Source: Stemphylium vesicarium (Eukaryota; Ascomycota; Dothideomycetes; Pleosporales; Pleosporaceae). From it: a stretch of 64,000 nucleotides of DNA. Below the pieces are notes generated by a model that did not search any database, was not told the DNA's origin, and saw only the letters and a program-made list of their open reading frames with translations. The stretch is taken from positions 62,001-126,000 of the forward strand of contig QXCR01000036.1 in the NCBI GenBank assembly GCA_004380135.1. The letters are read 5' to 3'. The position numbers and the translations under genes were made by a program. Shown here in pieces: positions 32,896-43,415 of the stretch; position 1 is the stretch's first letter; every line of letters starts with the position of its first letter.

Positions 32896-35061
32896 CGGCA
32901 GCTCCAATGGAATGGGCGTCGATGCGCTTCTTGGGTAACTACGACAAATGACACGAAGCCAAACGACGTCAACGTATATATAGGAGCCGTTCGAAGGGAG
33001 TGCGAAGATAAACTAAATATGTTCTGACAGTGATACCGACTTCCAAGGTTGATGATCAGGCAGCCACGGCGGAGGGACTTTGATAAGTAGAGAATGTAGA
33101 TAGCCCGAGATGCCTAAGCGTGCATCGTGTAGGGCCAACCTTGGTCTTAAGGCGCAGACTAGTTTAACAGTGCCCATCTTCTTGGCAGGCCAGGTACTTG
33201 GGTATGCCGGAGGATAGACGGCACAAGGTTGCAAAGAAGTTGTGTGCTCGAAGTCGCTTCTCGGTTAGGTTAGTAGATGCGTTGACCTGTGACCTCTTCG
33301 AGACTACTCAATGACCGATATGCCCTTGCAATCCAGCGAGGCTTTGCCATCATGACGCGTGCGCAAAGTGCTAATGCATCGTCTGACGGGCCGCGATGGT
33401 GGGTGTACAGCCCCAAGGATTCCAGAAAGGGTTGGTCCCCTGTAATGTAGGGCGGCATGGGCCATACACCGCTAAACGAACGGAGGAACGCCAGAACTTA
33501 GCTGCCGGTCGGAATAAGCTTATTGCTCCACAAGACGTGCCAGAAGCTGCCGGGGGCCGCATGATAGACCATGTGTCTTATGTAACTACTACTAGTTGAT
33601 CAAATGTGAGTTCCTACTACGAATCTCTTCCATGTTCCAGATCCAATGGTTAGCCTGAAAGCAGGAAAAGAGAACCAGGAACGAAAAAGGTACTAAGCGA
33701 CATGCCGAGGCATATTGCCAATGAAGAGCGATGGAGTCATTCGACATCTGTATGTGCGATGTCTACTGTCGGATATTGACTGAAGTCCTAAGGTGGCTGA
33801 GCTGTACTCCAATATCGCCACAGGAATCCGCCTGCAAGTGCATGAGGGAAGCAGCGAAAGAAATCGAGTCCATCTGCAAGTACCAGTGTAATCGGCGAGG
33901 CGCGTGATGGGATGAACATTTGTTGTGCATCCATGGAATAGCTCCTGTTGATATGCGTCATTGTCACCACTCAGAGCAAAGTGCTGATATCGCACGAAGG
34001 TGCTTTGCGCCCGGTTCCAACGAGGCGAAAGTAAGCTTTGGTAAGATACACTTCGAATTGCACCGCATTTGTCGTAAAATGTACTTTCGCTGCGGGCGCA
34101 CATTACTCCAGGCGGTCAAGCTGTACCGGTATCTGCGCTGGTACGACGTACAGCCAAACTCACAAGGACAGAGGCAAGACGAGATCCATAGTAGCACCCG
34201 AATTTCCGGTCAATAAGAAGTTTTTCTCTTGCAATGTACGTAACGAATTCTGTGTTCGTGATGTGAGGTGAAGGAGCTATCGCGATAGTGCCTAGACGAC
34301 GATGTTGGAGAAGCTGGGAAGAAGCGTTAGGGGCCTCTAGTGCGGGGATCTGATCTCATTCGGCAAGCCACAACCAAACGTTTGCCCGCGCGGCACCATT
34401 CCGCATATCCGATTGCACCGTGGCAGCAGCCAATGTGCGATTGCGGATAATCGGGATGGCAAAATGTGTAGGCGCATGTGTGGCGGATGCATTGCTTCTG
34501 CTTTTCAAAATGATCTGCTTGCACGCCTGGACCCACCGCCCGTCGTCTTAGGGCTGAAGGTAAGGCTGTGTATGCAACATGGCACAACATCACCTGTACA
34601 ACTTCGAACACTCCGATGCTTGATTTTTTCCGCTAGGGCAGAAGTCACTGTGGAGAATATTATTTCAGATGTATGTAGTATTCCGAAGTGCTAAACTACT
34701 GCACGATAGCTGCTCCAGACTGAACGGACGGTGGCGTACTGTTCGAGGAACCCACCAGCGATCCCGACATCCGCAATAAGCGGAGCATGCATGAGAACCC
34801 ACCGTGGAAATAATTACTCGGTAATGCACTTAGATCTTCTGACTGTTGAAAAACGCCTGACCGCTGGGTCGGTCAAGGCATATTCGAAACGTCGCCGTTG
34901 CAGATCCGAGTGGCGGTTCTAGTGCTTATCGCTATGTCGAGATATTGACCGCGAGAATACAGAGAGCGTGGGAGTGACCGGTCGAGCCTTACACGGACAT
35001 GACCGTTGCACGTTACCCGAGTTCCCGAGCAATGGCGTTGCTGATATACTAGCGGTATCCC
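32896..35061. other. Gene-poor 2.2-kb region
   Basis: It begins with the Myb promoter; TATATATA occurs near 32974-32981, about 80 bp 5' of the Myb start. Frames of up to 136 codons (33693-34103, -) match nothing I know. It ends with the 3' flank of the FYV7-like gene. No repeats or mobile-element signs were seen. Confidence 0.5.
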
Positions 35062-35836
35062 TCAAGTCTTGCCCATGAGTTTCTGTGCTTTGGCAAGCAA
35101 AACGGTGCTCTCGCGCCCCAATTTCCTCTGTCCATTTGGCCCTCCCCTTGCTTTCGCCATGGTTTTCCTGAATCGTTCTCGCTCAGCAATCTTCTTTGCG
35201 CGCTCCTTGTCCGCCTCTTGTCTTGCTCTCTGGCGCGCCTCTGCCTCCTCCCGCTTCTTCTGTGCCAACTGACTTTCTTTCTGAAAAGGCTGAGGGCGCG
35301 GTCGCCGTTGGCGCCTTTCAAAGTTTTGCTCTCGTTCCGGCTCAGGCGACTTCTCTTCCAGCATCGCGACACGGTCGGGGTGCGGCTCTAGAGTGGGTTC
35401 GGGTGCAGGCTCGGAAGGCTCGTCTTTGGCGTCATCTTCGTTGGCTTCGCGGTCGTAGACAGATTTGCGTGGCGCATTGTCTTCATTTTCTTCGCGCGCC
35501 TTCAATTTCGCATATTGCTTCTTCAGCTTCGCCTTGTCGATGAGACTCTTCTTGATCTTCTCGACTACACGCGCAGTTAGCATCCATAGCGTCGCAATAT
35601 TCTGGAGGGAAAAGTTCGGGTATATCATCAGTCGCGAAATGGGGTTGCGTTTTCCATGTGCAAATCTCGACTGCTGTCACAAGAAGGTGGTCCGCTACAG
35701 GAATGCGAAAGCAAAAGGGCCTACTTTTTCGTCTATGCGTGCCATCAGGCAAGTTCGCGGGCCCAATCTGGAAGCCCTTCTTGAACTTCCTGGACGACGA
35801 CTTTGCGTCTCCCTCGTGCGGTCGTTTCACACCCAT
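35062..35836 (-). CDS. FYV7: rRNA-processing protein, FYV7-like
   Basis: Exon 1 is 35836-35725 and exon 2 is 35564-35062, with a 160-bp intron; 204 aa. The join rebuilds THRRKIEKIKKSLIDKAKLKK, which carries the Fyv7-type basic helix; the split codon gives Ile. The N-terminus (KSSSRKFKKGFQIGP) and the long Lys/Arg/Glu coiled-coil C-terminus (AQKKREEAEARQRARQEADK) also fit. Yeast Fyv7 (151 aa) is a small-subunit-processome factor needed for 18S maturation. The intron is longer than most in this window. The protein is a little longer than yeast Fyv7, mainly through an acidic Pro/Glu linker. Confidence 0.82.
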
Positions 35837-36544
35837 TTCAAAAGTCGCAGTGGTGTTGTCGCAAAAGTTTCGATCAGCGACACTAGGATCATAGAGGCAG
35901 ATACGCGCGGAGTTTCCTCAGCCTTGGCAAAGCGGGGCCCGGTCTCGAGCCAGTCGGGAACGTCTCGACCACGGCTTTGGGCTTATGAAGGAACTCAATC
36001 TGCAATCATGCCTCAGCTTTGAGCACCATTGTGCCTCTGCCGCTTTTGCGTCCTCGCCCGTTGGGACGTGCAGCCCGCGAGAATCGGGACCAGGAGACAT
36101 GTTCTTCCTCGTCGTGTGACTTCGTGCAGCGCCAGAAGGTCGGCCAGATTCGGACTGGCGGCACCAGCTACCCTTTATCAGCAGCGATTGGGACCTCCGA
36201 ACAAACATCGCAGCGCGTCATCCGTCCTAAGACGCTGCGCCATTCACTCCGCATCCTCCACCCACGAGCTCCACGGCGTTTCGTCCTAAAACTGGGCAGT
36301 ATGACTGTGCAATGAGGCTGTTATTGGAGCCAACGCACCCGGGTTAAACTGGAAACTCTTACTCATATCATTCGCCGGGCCAGCAGGTGCTCCAACCACT
36401 TCAACCTGACTGCCTCCGCCATCGCAACCACCTGCCCTCTCAGTGCTCCCATTGCATTCACGCCTCCATAATTCCGCCTGTGTTTTCTGCTTTCCTGCTC
36501 GTAATTTGTACTCATGCTGTCCATTGCCACAATTTATTTCAGCC
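35837..36544. other. Divergent promoter region
   Basis: About 700 bp shared by the FYV7-like gene (-) and the Atos-family gene (+). A 96-codon minus-strand frame at 35918-36208 has no recognised similarity. I see no clear motif. Confidence 0.5.
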
Positions 36545-39036
36545 ATGCCTATATTTCATGATCCACATGATAGCCCGCCGGCACCGTCATATTTACCTCA
36601 GCCGTCGGCTCCCAGTCCCCAAAGAGCAGGAATCACAGAGTCTGATTCAGAGAGGGGTCGGGTCAGCAGTATGCAAGCAGAAGGACCGACACCATCCGAC
36701 TCGTCGCTCAACGCGGCTCCGGACTCTCCCAGCCAGACGCGCAAGTCGTCAGTGTTCGGACGGAAAGAATGGATGGAAAAGATCAAGAGGACGAACAGCC
36801 CATCATGGCTACAATGGCAGGGTGTGAGTACTTGGTGGTCTAGATGGAACTTTCACAGCAGCGTTTGTCTATGCATCTTCGACTTGTTGCTAATCTTTCG
36901 CAGAGTGACATCATAAACGATCGCAGCACTCCCAGCCGACAGACTTCCAATGACCTTCCAAAGACGCCTCTCGCGCCCGCCGCCGATTTACAAACCTCAC
37001 ATACATCCACTCCTGAGCACCTGCGAGACCATGCAGCGGCAGGTCTAGAGATCGAGCGCCCTCGATCGGCATTGCACTCTGGAGACTTTAGGGAGAAGAG
37101 AGCGGGGAATACTTCGAGCGATGGAGTCTCTTCTTCGGGGTTTTTGGCGACATCACCGGTGGTCCCGTGGAACCGGTCTTTCCCGTCGGCGGCATATACA
37201 ACACATCGACATGACATCCCATATGCCGAGCCGCCTAATAACGACAGTCGCACAGCCCCGCGGTCACGGGCAACATCGCAGTCATCACTTGGTTCATTCA
37301 CGCTTTTGCCTCCCACAAGCCCGCTTGTGCAGCAGGCAAACAACACAGATCTCGATTTCTCTTCTAGGCCGAGCTCGCGACAAAGCTCTCGGAGCCCCGA
37401 CAGAAGCAGCCGCCGCCACACATATTCTCCTGCGTTGTTCCAAGGATATCAACCTATGCAGACTGCGCGCTCTGCGACTGGAACACCCGCTGCCCGCCAT
37501 CTACGCTACGGTAGCTCAATACCTTACCAGGCGCATCAGCCTCGACGGTCCATGACATTCAATCAGTCAGAACCTCAGACATTTTCGCAAACACCTTATC
37601 TCAATGCACGACGACCATCGTTCTCATCTGAAGCATCGCCACTCCATCACGCACCCATGGTGGGCTCATACGAGGAGTCTATATTGCGGGGACGTATGTC
37701 TACCACCCCATCGCGGCCCTTGGACTTTGTCGCAAAGATTGGTGTTCTTGGACGAGGGCAGTGCAAATCAAGTCTGAAGTGTCCACCCCACGTCACGGTA
37801 CCTTTCCCTGCAGTTTTCTACAGCTACAACACCGGCAACGGTAGGATATCGGATAATGAGCCAAGTCCCTATGTCGGACTCATAGATTTAGAGAACTCGC
37901 TGCCTGCACCCGATGAAAGCAACGAGCCAGGAAAGCGTAAAAGACGACATGCTGTGCCTGCGCCAGATCAAGATGATCTAGACTTTCGGATACATCTCGG
38001 CGATGAAGAGAAAATACAGGGCGAGAAAGGACATCTCCGTCGGATAGAGAAGAAAAAACGCCGATCTACGTCACCGAAAGCACCACCTGGGGGATGTTAT
38101 CGCATTCCTCCTCAGGGTCAACTCCAGATCGTCTTGAAGAACCCAAACAACACGGCAGTGAAGCTGTTTCTGGTTCCATATGATGTATCAGACATTGAAC
38201 CAGGCCAGAAAACATTCGTTAGGCAGCGCAGTTACTCGGCTGGCCCAATTATTGATATGCCTGCTTCTTCCCGGAAGAATCTCGGTACTGATCGTCCAGA
38301 GGCTGCTCTCAGTGGCTCGGATGATCCAAATGACCGCCCAATCCTCCGTTATCTGGTTCACTTACACATATGCTGTCCCTCAAAGGGTCGCCACTATTTG
38401 TACAAGAGCATAAGAGTCGTGTTCGCCAACAGGGTGCCCGATGGCAAAGAGAAGCTCAGGAATGAAATACAGCAGCCAGAACCAAGGTACAGCACCTACA
38501 AGCCAACGCGCGATTCCGTATCCGCATACAAGAGCCAATTCTCTGGAACACAGTCAAACCTCGAGAAGGATTCGCGCCGTCGCAGCGCTGGATGGTCACT
38601 TTCTCAATCCCAGCAGGCATATGATCAACTCGATGGTCTACGGCACCATACGCCCTTGCCACCCCCAGCAGTCAAGTTCACGGGTGGCACCACCAACTCA
38701 TCGGCATCGAGTGGCTTTAATTCGCCTATGCCGGATCTGCAGCCCATTCCTTTCAATTTCAGCCGACTAGCTGCGATTGAATCAAGACCCGTCTCCCGTG
38801 ATTGCATGGACGTGGATCCGAAGAGCCCCTTCAAGACCCCGATGACATCGCCCAAGTCTGGCATCAAATGTGCCACCAATAAAGGCGACGGCAACTTTGA
38901 GAAGCTCAACAAGGGTGACGTCGGTTATGGTGGAAACGCATTTTCTCCTGTTAGTAGCCCTAACAGCCCTCCAAGTGCAGGTCTGTTATCGCAGCGGCTG
39001 CGCAGCCTTGACGTGGAGCGAAATGAGGAAGTTTGA
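36545..39036 (+). CDS. Atos-family (FAM214-like) protein
   Basis: Exons 36545-36823 and 36904-39036, with an 80-bp intron (gtgagt...tcgcag); 803 aa. The first ~390 residues are Ser/Pro/Arg-rich and disordered. The conserved core starts near VGSYEESILRGRMSTTPSRP, then LDFVAKIGVLGRGQCKSSLK and the motif PHVTVPFPAVFYSY, which match the Atos/DUF4210 signature. After an acidic linker with a basic KRKRR patch, YRIPPQGQLQIVLKNPNNTA and VKLFLVPYDVSDIEPGQKTF form the second Atos block, and HLHICCPSKGRHYLYKSIRV the third. The family includes fly Atossa (a nuclear regulator), human ATOSA/ATOSB and a fission-yeast protein linked to meiotic chromosome segregation. A nuclear transcription-related role is the best guess; no fungal function is established to my knowledge. 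Confidence 0.85.
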
Positions 39037-39565
39037 ACATGTATTTCATCCGATCAACGGTAAGTATCAGCCTACGGACATCTGATCTACTGAATTTCTT
39101 CTATCATGTACTATAGCGCCTTTAACATTGTTTAATACCCCCTGAGTTATTTTGTTTACTTCTTGTCGGCGTTGAATGCAGCACCTCTATAGCAGCACAA
39201 TGGGGCGTTTGTTGGATAGAACTGGAACATAGTCGGTCTGGACAATACTCGCCTCTGTCAAATTTTACACTATCTAATCAATCAATGGAAGTTAACATCA
39301 CGACACTGAGACCTCTTATCTTCGGAGCGCTTCTTCTACAAACAAGGGTGTTGACCCTGTCATAGGGCTTAGCTTGGGTGACGCCGCAACGTTCGCGAAG
39401 AGTGACGTCGGCGATAATTTGTTAGATCCGCCAGCGCTCTCCACCCGGGACTACATGACTGAATGCCTCCGCCTTCCAGACACTATACATTTTTGAACCT
39501 TCAGCTTGAGAGCGCGACTTCGTATTCAACGCTTTCAAATTAATCTGCATTATTTGTGCATCAGA
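39037..39565. other. Intergenic region
   Basis: About 530 bp between two plus-strand genes, holding the Atos-family 3' UTR and the rhodanese promoter. An upstream in-frame ATG at 39506 would add 20 residues to the rhodanese; the 39566 start is preferred because it gives a typical presequence. Confidence 0.5.
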
Positions 39566-40457
39566 ATGGCTTCTAAGCGCGCAGTTCAACTTTTCAGCGC
39601 CCGCCCCAATGCCTCGGTCATAGGACGACAAGCTTCGCGACCGAGCTTCACCGTCACACGGGCTTTCAGCCTCGCGCCACGATCGCAACCCACATATGTT
39701 TCGGAGAGCAGAGCAGGGGCGCTGGGAAATTCTGCAAGATTGCATGTAGCGCCTGCGCAGAAGAGATGGCATTCGCAAACGCCGAACGACTTGAAGCTGA
39801 ACAAGGTCTACCAATTTGACGACGTAAGTTCTACCTTTTACTGCACACATACTTGCCTATTCCCTCGCCCTACCTCACGGTGTCATCTTCACAGACCCAA
39901 CTAATTCTTCTTAGATCAAGCACGTTCTCGAATACCCCTCTGACTCTCGCCTTCTCATCGATGTCCGCGAGCCCCACGAATTCGAGGCCAACACGATTCC
40001 CACCTCAATCAACATTCCCGTCACATCACAGCCAGACGCACTATTGCTAGACGAAGAAGAGTTCGAGGATCGCTTTGGCTTCCAGAAACCGCCCAAGGGT
40101 AAAGAGGTTGTGTTCTTCTGCAAAGCAGGGGTTAGGAGCTCGGCGGCGGCAGGTATCGCGAGACAGGCCGGGTGAGTCTGATCCCACCCAAAGTTGTGGG
40201 TGTCAAATTAGAGAGCGACAAAGCTAATTGCCTGTAGATATACCAACGTCGGTGAATACCGTGGTTCATGGCTCGACTGGCAGAGGCGCGGTGGACCGGG
40301 CACAAAGACACCCCCGAAGCCAGATGGCATTGGCGAGCCAAAGGCACCTACTACCGAGACCAAGCCCACACCTAAGACCGGCGATAGTGGAGAGGAGGAC
40401 CTAGGTCCCCAGGGACAACCAGAGTACCCACCCGGCCCTGGTGGTTTCCGACAGTAA
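39566..40457 (+). CDS. Mitochondrial-type rhodanese-domain sulfurtransferase
   Basis: Exons 39566-39823, 39915-40171 and 40238-40457 (introns 91 and 66 bp), 244 aa. The N-terminal ~70 residues are Arg/Ser/Ala-rich with almost no acids, typical of a mitochondrial presequence. A single rhodanese domain spans ~78-190: LLIDVREPHEFEANTIPTSIN, then the active loop FFCKAGVRSSAAAG with the likely persulfide cysteine at residue 155, and YRGSWLDWQRRG at the end. It resembles yeast Rdl1/Rdl2-type single-domain enzymes, which move sulfane sulfur, for example from thiosulfate or glutathione persulfide. The C-terminal ~45 residues are Pro/Gly/Lys-rich and disordered. Confidence 0.9.
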
Positions 40458-40705
40458 ACCTAGAAAATGGCTCATGATCTTGCAACCGATCTATGCTAGA
40501 GTTTCGCAGGATCGTTCGCAAAGTATACATAATGGAGTGTGTAAATGTTGGAACAAGTTTGGACTTAATCAGACACATCAATTGCATGTCTTCATCGTCT
40601 CTTATGCAAACAGCATTTCTTCCAAATCCCACCCCGGCTGGAAGAGCTGAACATTTCCTTCCATGCAGTCCAGGTATCTCCAGCCGAACTCGAAAAGCAA
40701 CCCCC

Positions 40706-41521
40706 TCACTCCTCCAAACTCGTCTTATACTCCTTCCACAGTTCCTCTACCCCCTTCCCACAACACCCCCGCCAAACCCTCTCCTCATCATACTTATCGG
40801 ACCTTAACGCCTCATTAATCCTCCTCACCACATCCTCGCCATGCCCCTTCTCCAACCACTCTAGAAAGTAGGCAGTGCGCTCATACCCCGCATCCCACTG
40901 ACAATCCCCATGCCTCCTCCAATGCGGCGGCTTGAGCCCCGCCTTCAACCTAACCCAATCCGCCACGCCTTCTGTGAGCCCCGTCGGCGCACTCCCACAC
41001 GCACTATGCTGCCAGCAATGCACCATCTCATGCACCAGCACACCCAGAATCTCCTCCTTCTGCCGCGCCTCCGGTACGTGTGCGATGTAGGATGTGCTTA
41101 AGTGGATCTCTTTGTGGTCGTCGTCGAGGGCGAGGCCCGTTGTATAGGCTACGCCGTCTAGTTCGCGTAGTACGAGGGTGATGGAGCGCGTGCCGGGGAT
41201 ACTGGAGGTGGGTATGTGTTTGTAGAGTTGCGTTAAGACGGTGTCGACGGCGTGTGTTAGGGCGTGCGTTGCGTGCGTTAGGCGCAGGAAGGCTTGGGCG
41301 CCCGTGGTGGAGAGGTCGCGGAGTTCGAGGCGGAGGAGGGGGGTTCGTGGCGGTTTTATCTTGTGCGATTGGATGGGGAGTTGCGTGGATGGAGGGGTTT
41401 GCGAAGGGGATGTGGCGGCATCTGGGCTGAAGGGGTGCGAGGGCGGTAAGGCGGAGGACTGCGGTGCCGGTGGGGTGGTGGTTGTGGAGGACATGGTTTG
41501 GTATTGTTTTTGGGGAGGCAT
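40706..41521 (-). CDS. Basic secretory protein (BSP)-family putative zinc metallopeptidase
   Basis: A single exon of 271 aa. After a disordered ~55-residue front comes a conserved BSP fold: LRLELRDLSTTGAQAFLRL, then ITLVLRELDGVAYTTG, then the zinc site HEMVHCWQH with His164, Glu165 and His168, and downstream APTGLTEGVADWVRLKAGL, whose Glu/Asp residues complete the site. The family (Pfam BSP, MA clan) is known from plant defence-related secreted proteins and occurs widely in fungi and bacteria. No signal peptide is visible at this start, so the fungal form may be cytosolic unless a leader exon lies upstream. The gene shares its strand with the next gene, whose stop is 330 bp before its start. 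Confidence 0.86.
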   Translation of the reverse strand: MPPQKQYQTMSSTTTTPPAPQSSALPPSHPFSPDAATSPSQTPPSTQLPIQSHKIKPPRTPLLRLELRDLSTTGAQAFLRLTHATHALTHAVDTVLTQLYKHIPTSSIPGTRSITLVLRELDGVAYTTGLALDDDHKEIHLSTSYIAHVPEARQKEEILGVLVHEMVHCWQHSACGSAPTGLTEGVADWVRLKAGLKPPHWRRHGDCQWDAGYERTAYFLEWLEKGHGEDVVRRINEALRSDKYDEERVWRGCCGKGVEELWKEYKTSLEE

Positions 41522-41850
41522 TGGTTGCTGGGATGGGAATCTGAGTTTGGGGTAGTTGGTCAGAGAGGGAAGGTTGTGCGCGGCGTGTTGTATCGATGGT
41601 GTTGAGCGGACGCGTACGGCGGACTATCGTGTACGTGCCGAGGCTGTCTGTACCTGGGTATGATGCGATAAGATAAGCAACAAAGACGGTCATGGGGGAA
41701 CAATCACTTATCCCTGGATCTGACCTTGGTCTTTTTTGTCTAATGCGTCTTTCATTCGTCTTCATTATTTCGTGAGGCAGTTCTATGGTGTAGTCTTGAA
41801 ATTCTCCCGTCTATAGTCTTGCGTCGTTCTGCCCTTGGTCTAAATCCATC
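41522..41850. other. Short intergenic region
   Basis: About 330 bp on the minus strand between the SDT1-like stop and the BSP-family start. It is probably the 3' UTR of the former and promoter of the latter. A 245-codon frame here is a shadow. Confidence 0.5.
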
Positions 41851-42884
41851 TTACGAGCTCTTGAACACCTCTGGGAAAATCTTGCGCAGCTCCTGCAGAC
41901 TCCTGATTTGGTACTTGCTGGCTGGCTCTGCAGGTGCCGAGTCTTTTTCATCTAGAAGATGCGCTGTCTTCCAGCCTCGTCCTTCAGCTGCCTTGCAGTT
42001 GATGTACGAATCGTCTATTCATCGATTTAGAAATGCCAGATTGAAAACACACTGCCGATTACTTACCAACAAAGTAGCACTTCTCATTCGACTTGATCCC
42101 AGCTTCAGCCATGGCCTTTTCGAACATCTCGACATGCGGCTTGCAGTAGAACTTGTCAGAGCCATAGTCACAGTAAGTAATGCCCTCGAAGAGATCGTCG
42201 ATTTGCAGCAGTTTGACGACGCGCTTGCCGTGCGTGATGTATGCGTTGGTGAAGAGCCATAATCGGACTTTGCTTGTGTCGACGTCTTCAATCAGTTTTC
42301 GGAGCTCGGGGTTGGGCTTGATGACGTCTTCTAGTGGTAGTGCATCGTCGACTTTGCTGTTGTACTCGAGCGCGTCGACTTTGTGGTGGCGCACGAGTCC
42401 TTCAATGGCGAGTCCGTATTCGCGGTAGTACCGGTAGTGGAGCTCGTTGGCTTCTTCTTGGGATAGGCTTAGGTGGTTTTGGAAAAATTGGTCTGGAAGG
42501 GTAAGTAGATATCCATAGCACTATTCGAATGGTGCAGTCATGAAGAACGAATACTTTTCTCGAGTTCATAATTGAAAGTTGAAGATGGATAGTGAGACAC
42601 TCACCTATCAAATGGCCCATCATGCGGTGGATATCGAGACCTACGGATCTTAGCATTCAGTACTACAAGGCATGATATCGACTACACACTTTTGGGGTAA
42701 AGCTAGATAGCGGTCAGCGGAGATCACCGAAATCAACATATACACCTACACAATTGTCGATATCAAAGAAGAAAACCGGCTTCTCGTTCTCGTCTGCTAC
42801 TGTCGTGCCATTTCCTGGTGAGTCATGCTGAGGTTGTGACCGATAGTCCATAGTCTGTGGAGGGGCCGCAGTATTGAAGTCCAT
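41851..42884 (-). CDS. SDT1: Pyrimidine 5'-nucleotidase, HAD superfamily, with a 13-nt micro-exon
   Basis: Five exons: 42884-42750, 42702-42690 (13 nt), 42640-42605, 42492-42067 and 42014-41851; introns 47, 49, 112 and 52 bp; 257 aa. The joins rebuild FFFDIDNCLYPKSLDIHRMM, the family N-terminus. HAD motif I (DxD) is Asp41 and Asp43, motif II is LWLFTNA, motif III is KPHVEMFEKAM, and motif IV is CYFVDDS. The Sdt1/Phm8 group dephosphorylates pyrimidine and related nucleotide monophosphates and, in yeast, gives tolerance to 6-azauracil. The 13-nt exon supplies LYPK and the first base of the next Ser codon. Without it the spacing between DIDNC and IHRMM is wrong. The final exon (ASKYQIRSLQELRKIFPEVF) matches the usual C-terminus. 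Confidence 0.92.
42690..42702 (-). other. 13-nt micro-exon of the SDT1-like gene
   Basis: Codons CTT TAC CCC AAA plus one base. Flanked by an acceptor ending ctatctag and a donor gtgtgtag, with introns of 47 and 49 bp. The exon is needed to encode the conserved LYPK/S of the DxDNC(L/V)Y region. Confidence 0.85.
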
Positions 42885-43415
42885 GGTTGCAAGATGAATT
42901 GGATGAATGTTTTATGTTTTGGATGCGAATATCAAGCCAGAATGACAGTGCAAGGGCAATTGAGAAAGACCGTTGCAGCGAGTGGCGTTGACAATGACCT
43001 ATACAATGTGAGCGGCAAATTGAAATAGTCATGATGATATGCATTTGCGTCATACCTTTTGGTAGCAATTCAGATGAAAAATAAGAACTTTCCAATAGAC
43101 AGAAACAGACCGAACGAGGTAATGTCATTCACAGTCACAGAAGGCGTGGAGTACTGGGGAAAGGACCGTCCTATTCGGGACTAGCACCGGCATTGGCGCG
43201 TGCATGATTGAAAACCAAAACGCGCCGCAGCTCCGAGCCTCTGTATTCTCGCTGGCGTGTCGCTCTCTACCCCTTCCCTTTCATCAATCCCCCCACCCAG
43301 CTCAACCACGGGTTTCGCCTGAATTTGTATAATCGCCAAACTTGCGCTTGCTTGTTGGTGTTGGTACTAAACTTCCGTTTCATTGTCTGTTGTAATCGCA
43401 GCGCCAATCGCTTCA
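42885..43415. other. Divergent promoter region
   Basis: About 530 bp between the SDT1-like gene (-) and the Arg/Pro-rich gene (+). No clear element seen; a pyrimidine-rich stretch precedes the plus-strand start. Confidence 0.5.

Noticed and set aside
35918..36208. 96-codon minus-strand frame between FYV7 and the Atos gene
   Set aside because: Lies in a shared promoter; composition is unremarkable and no similarity is recognised.
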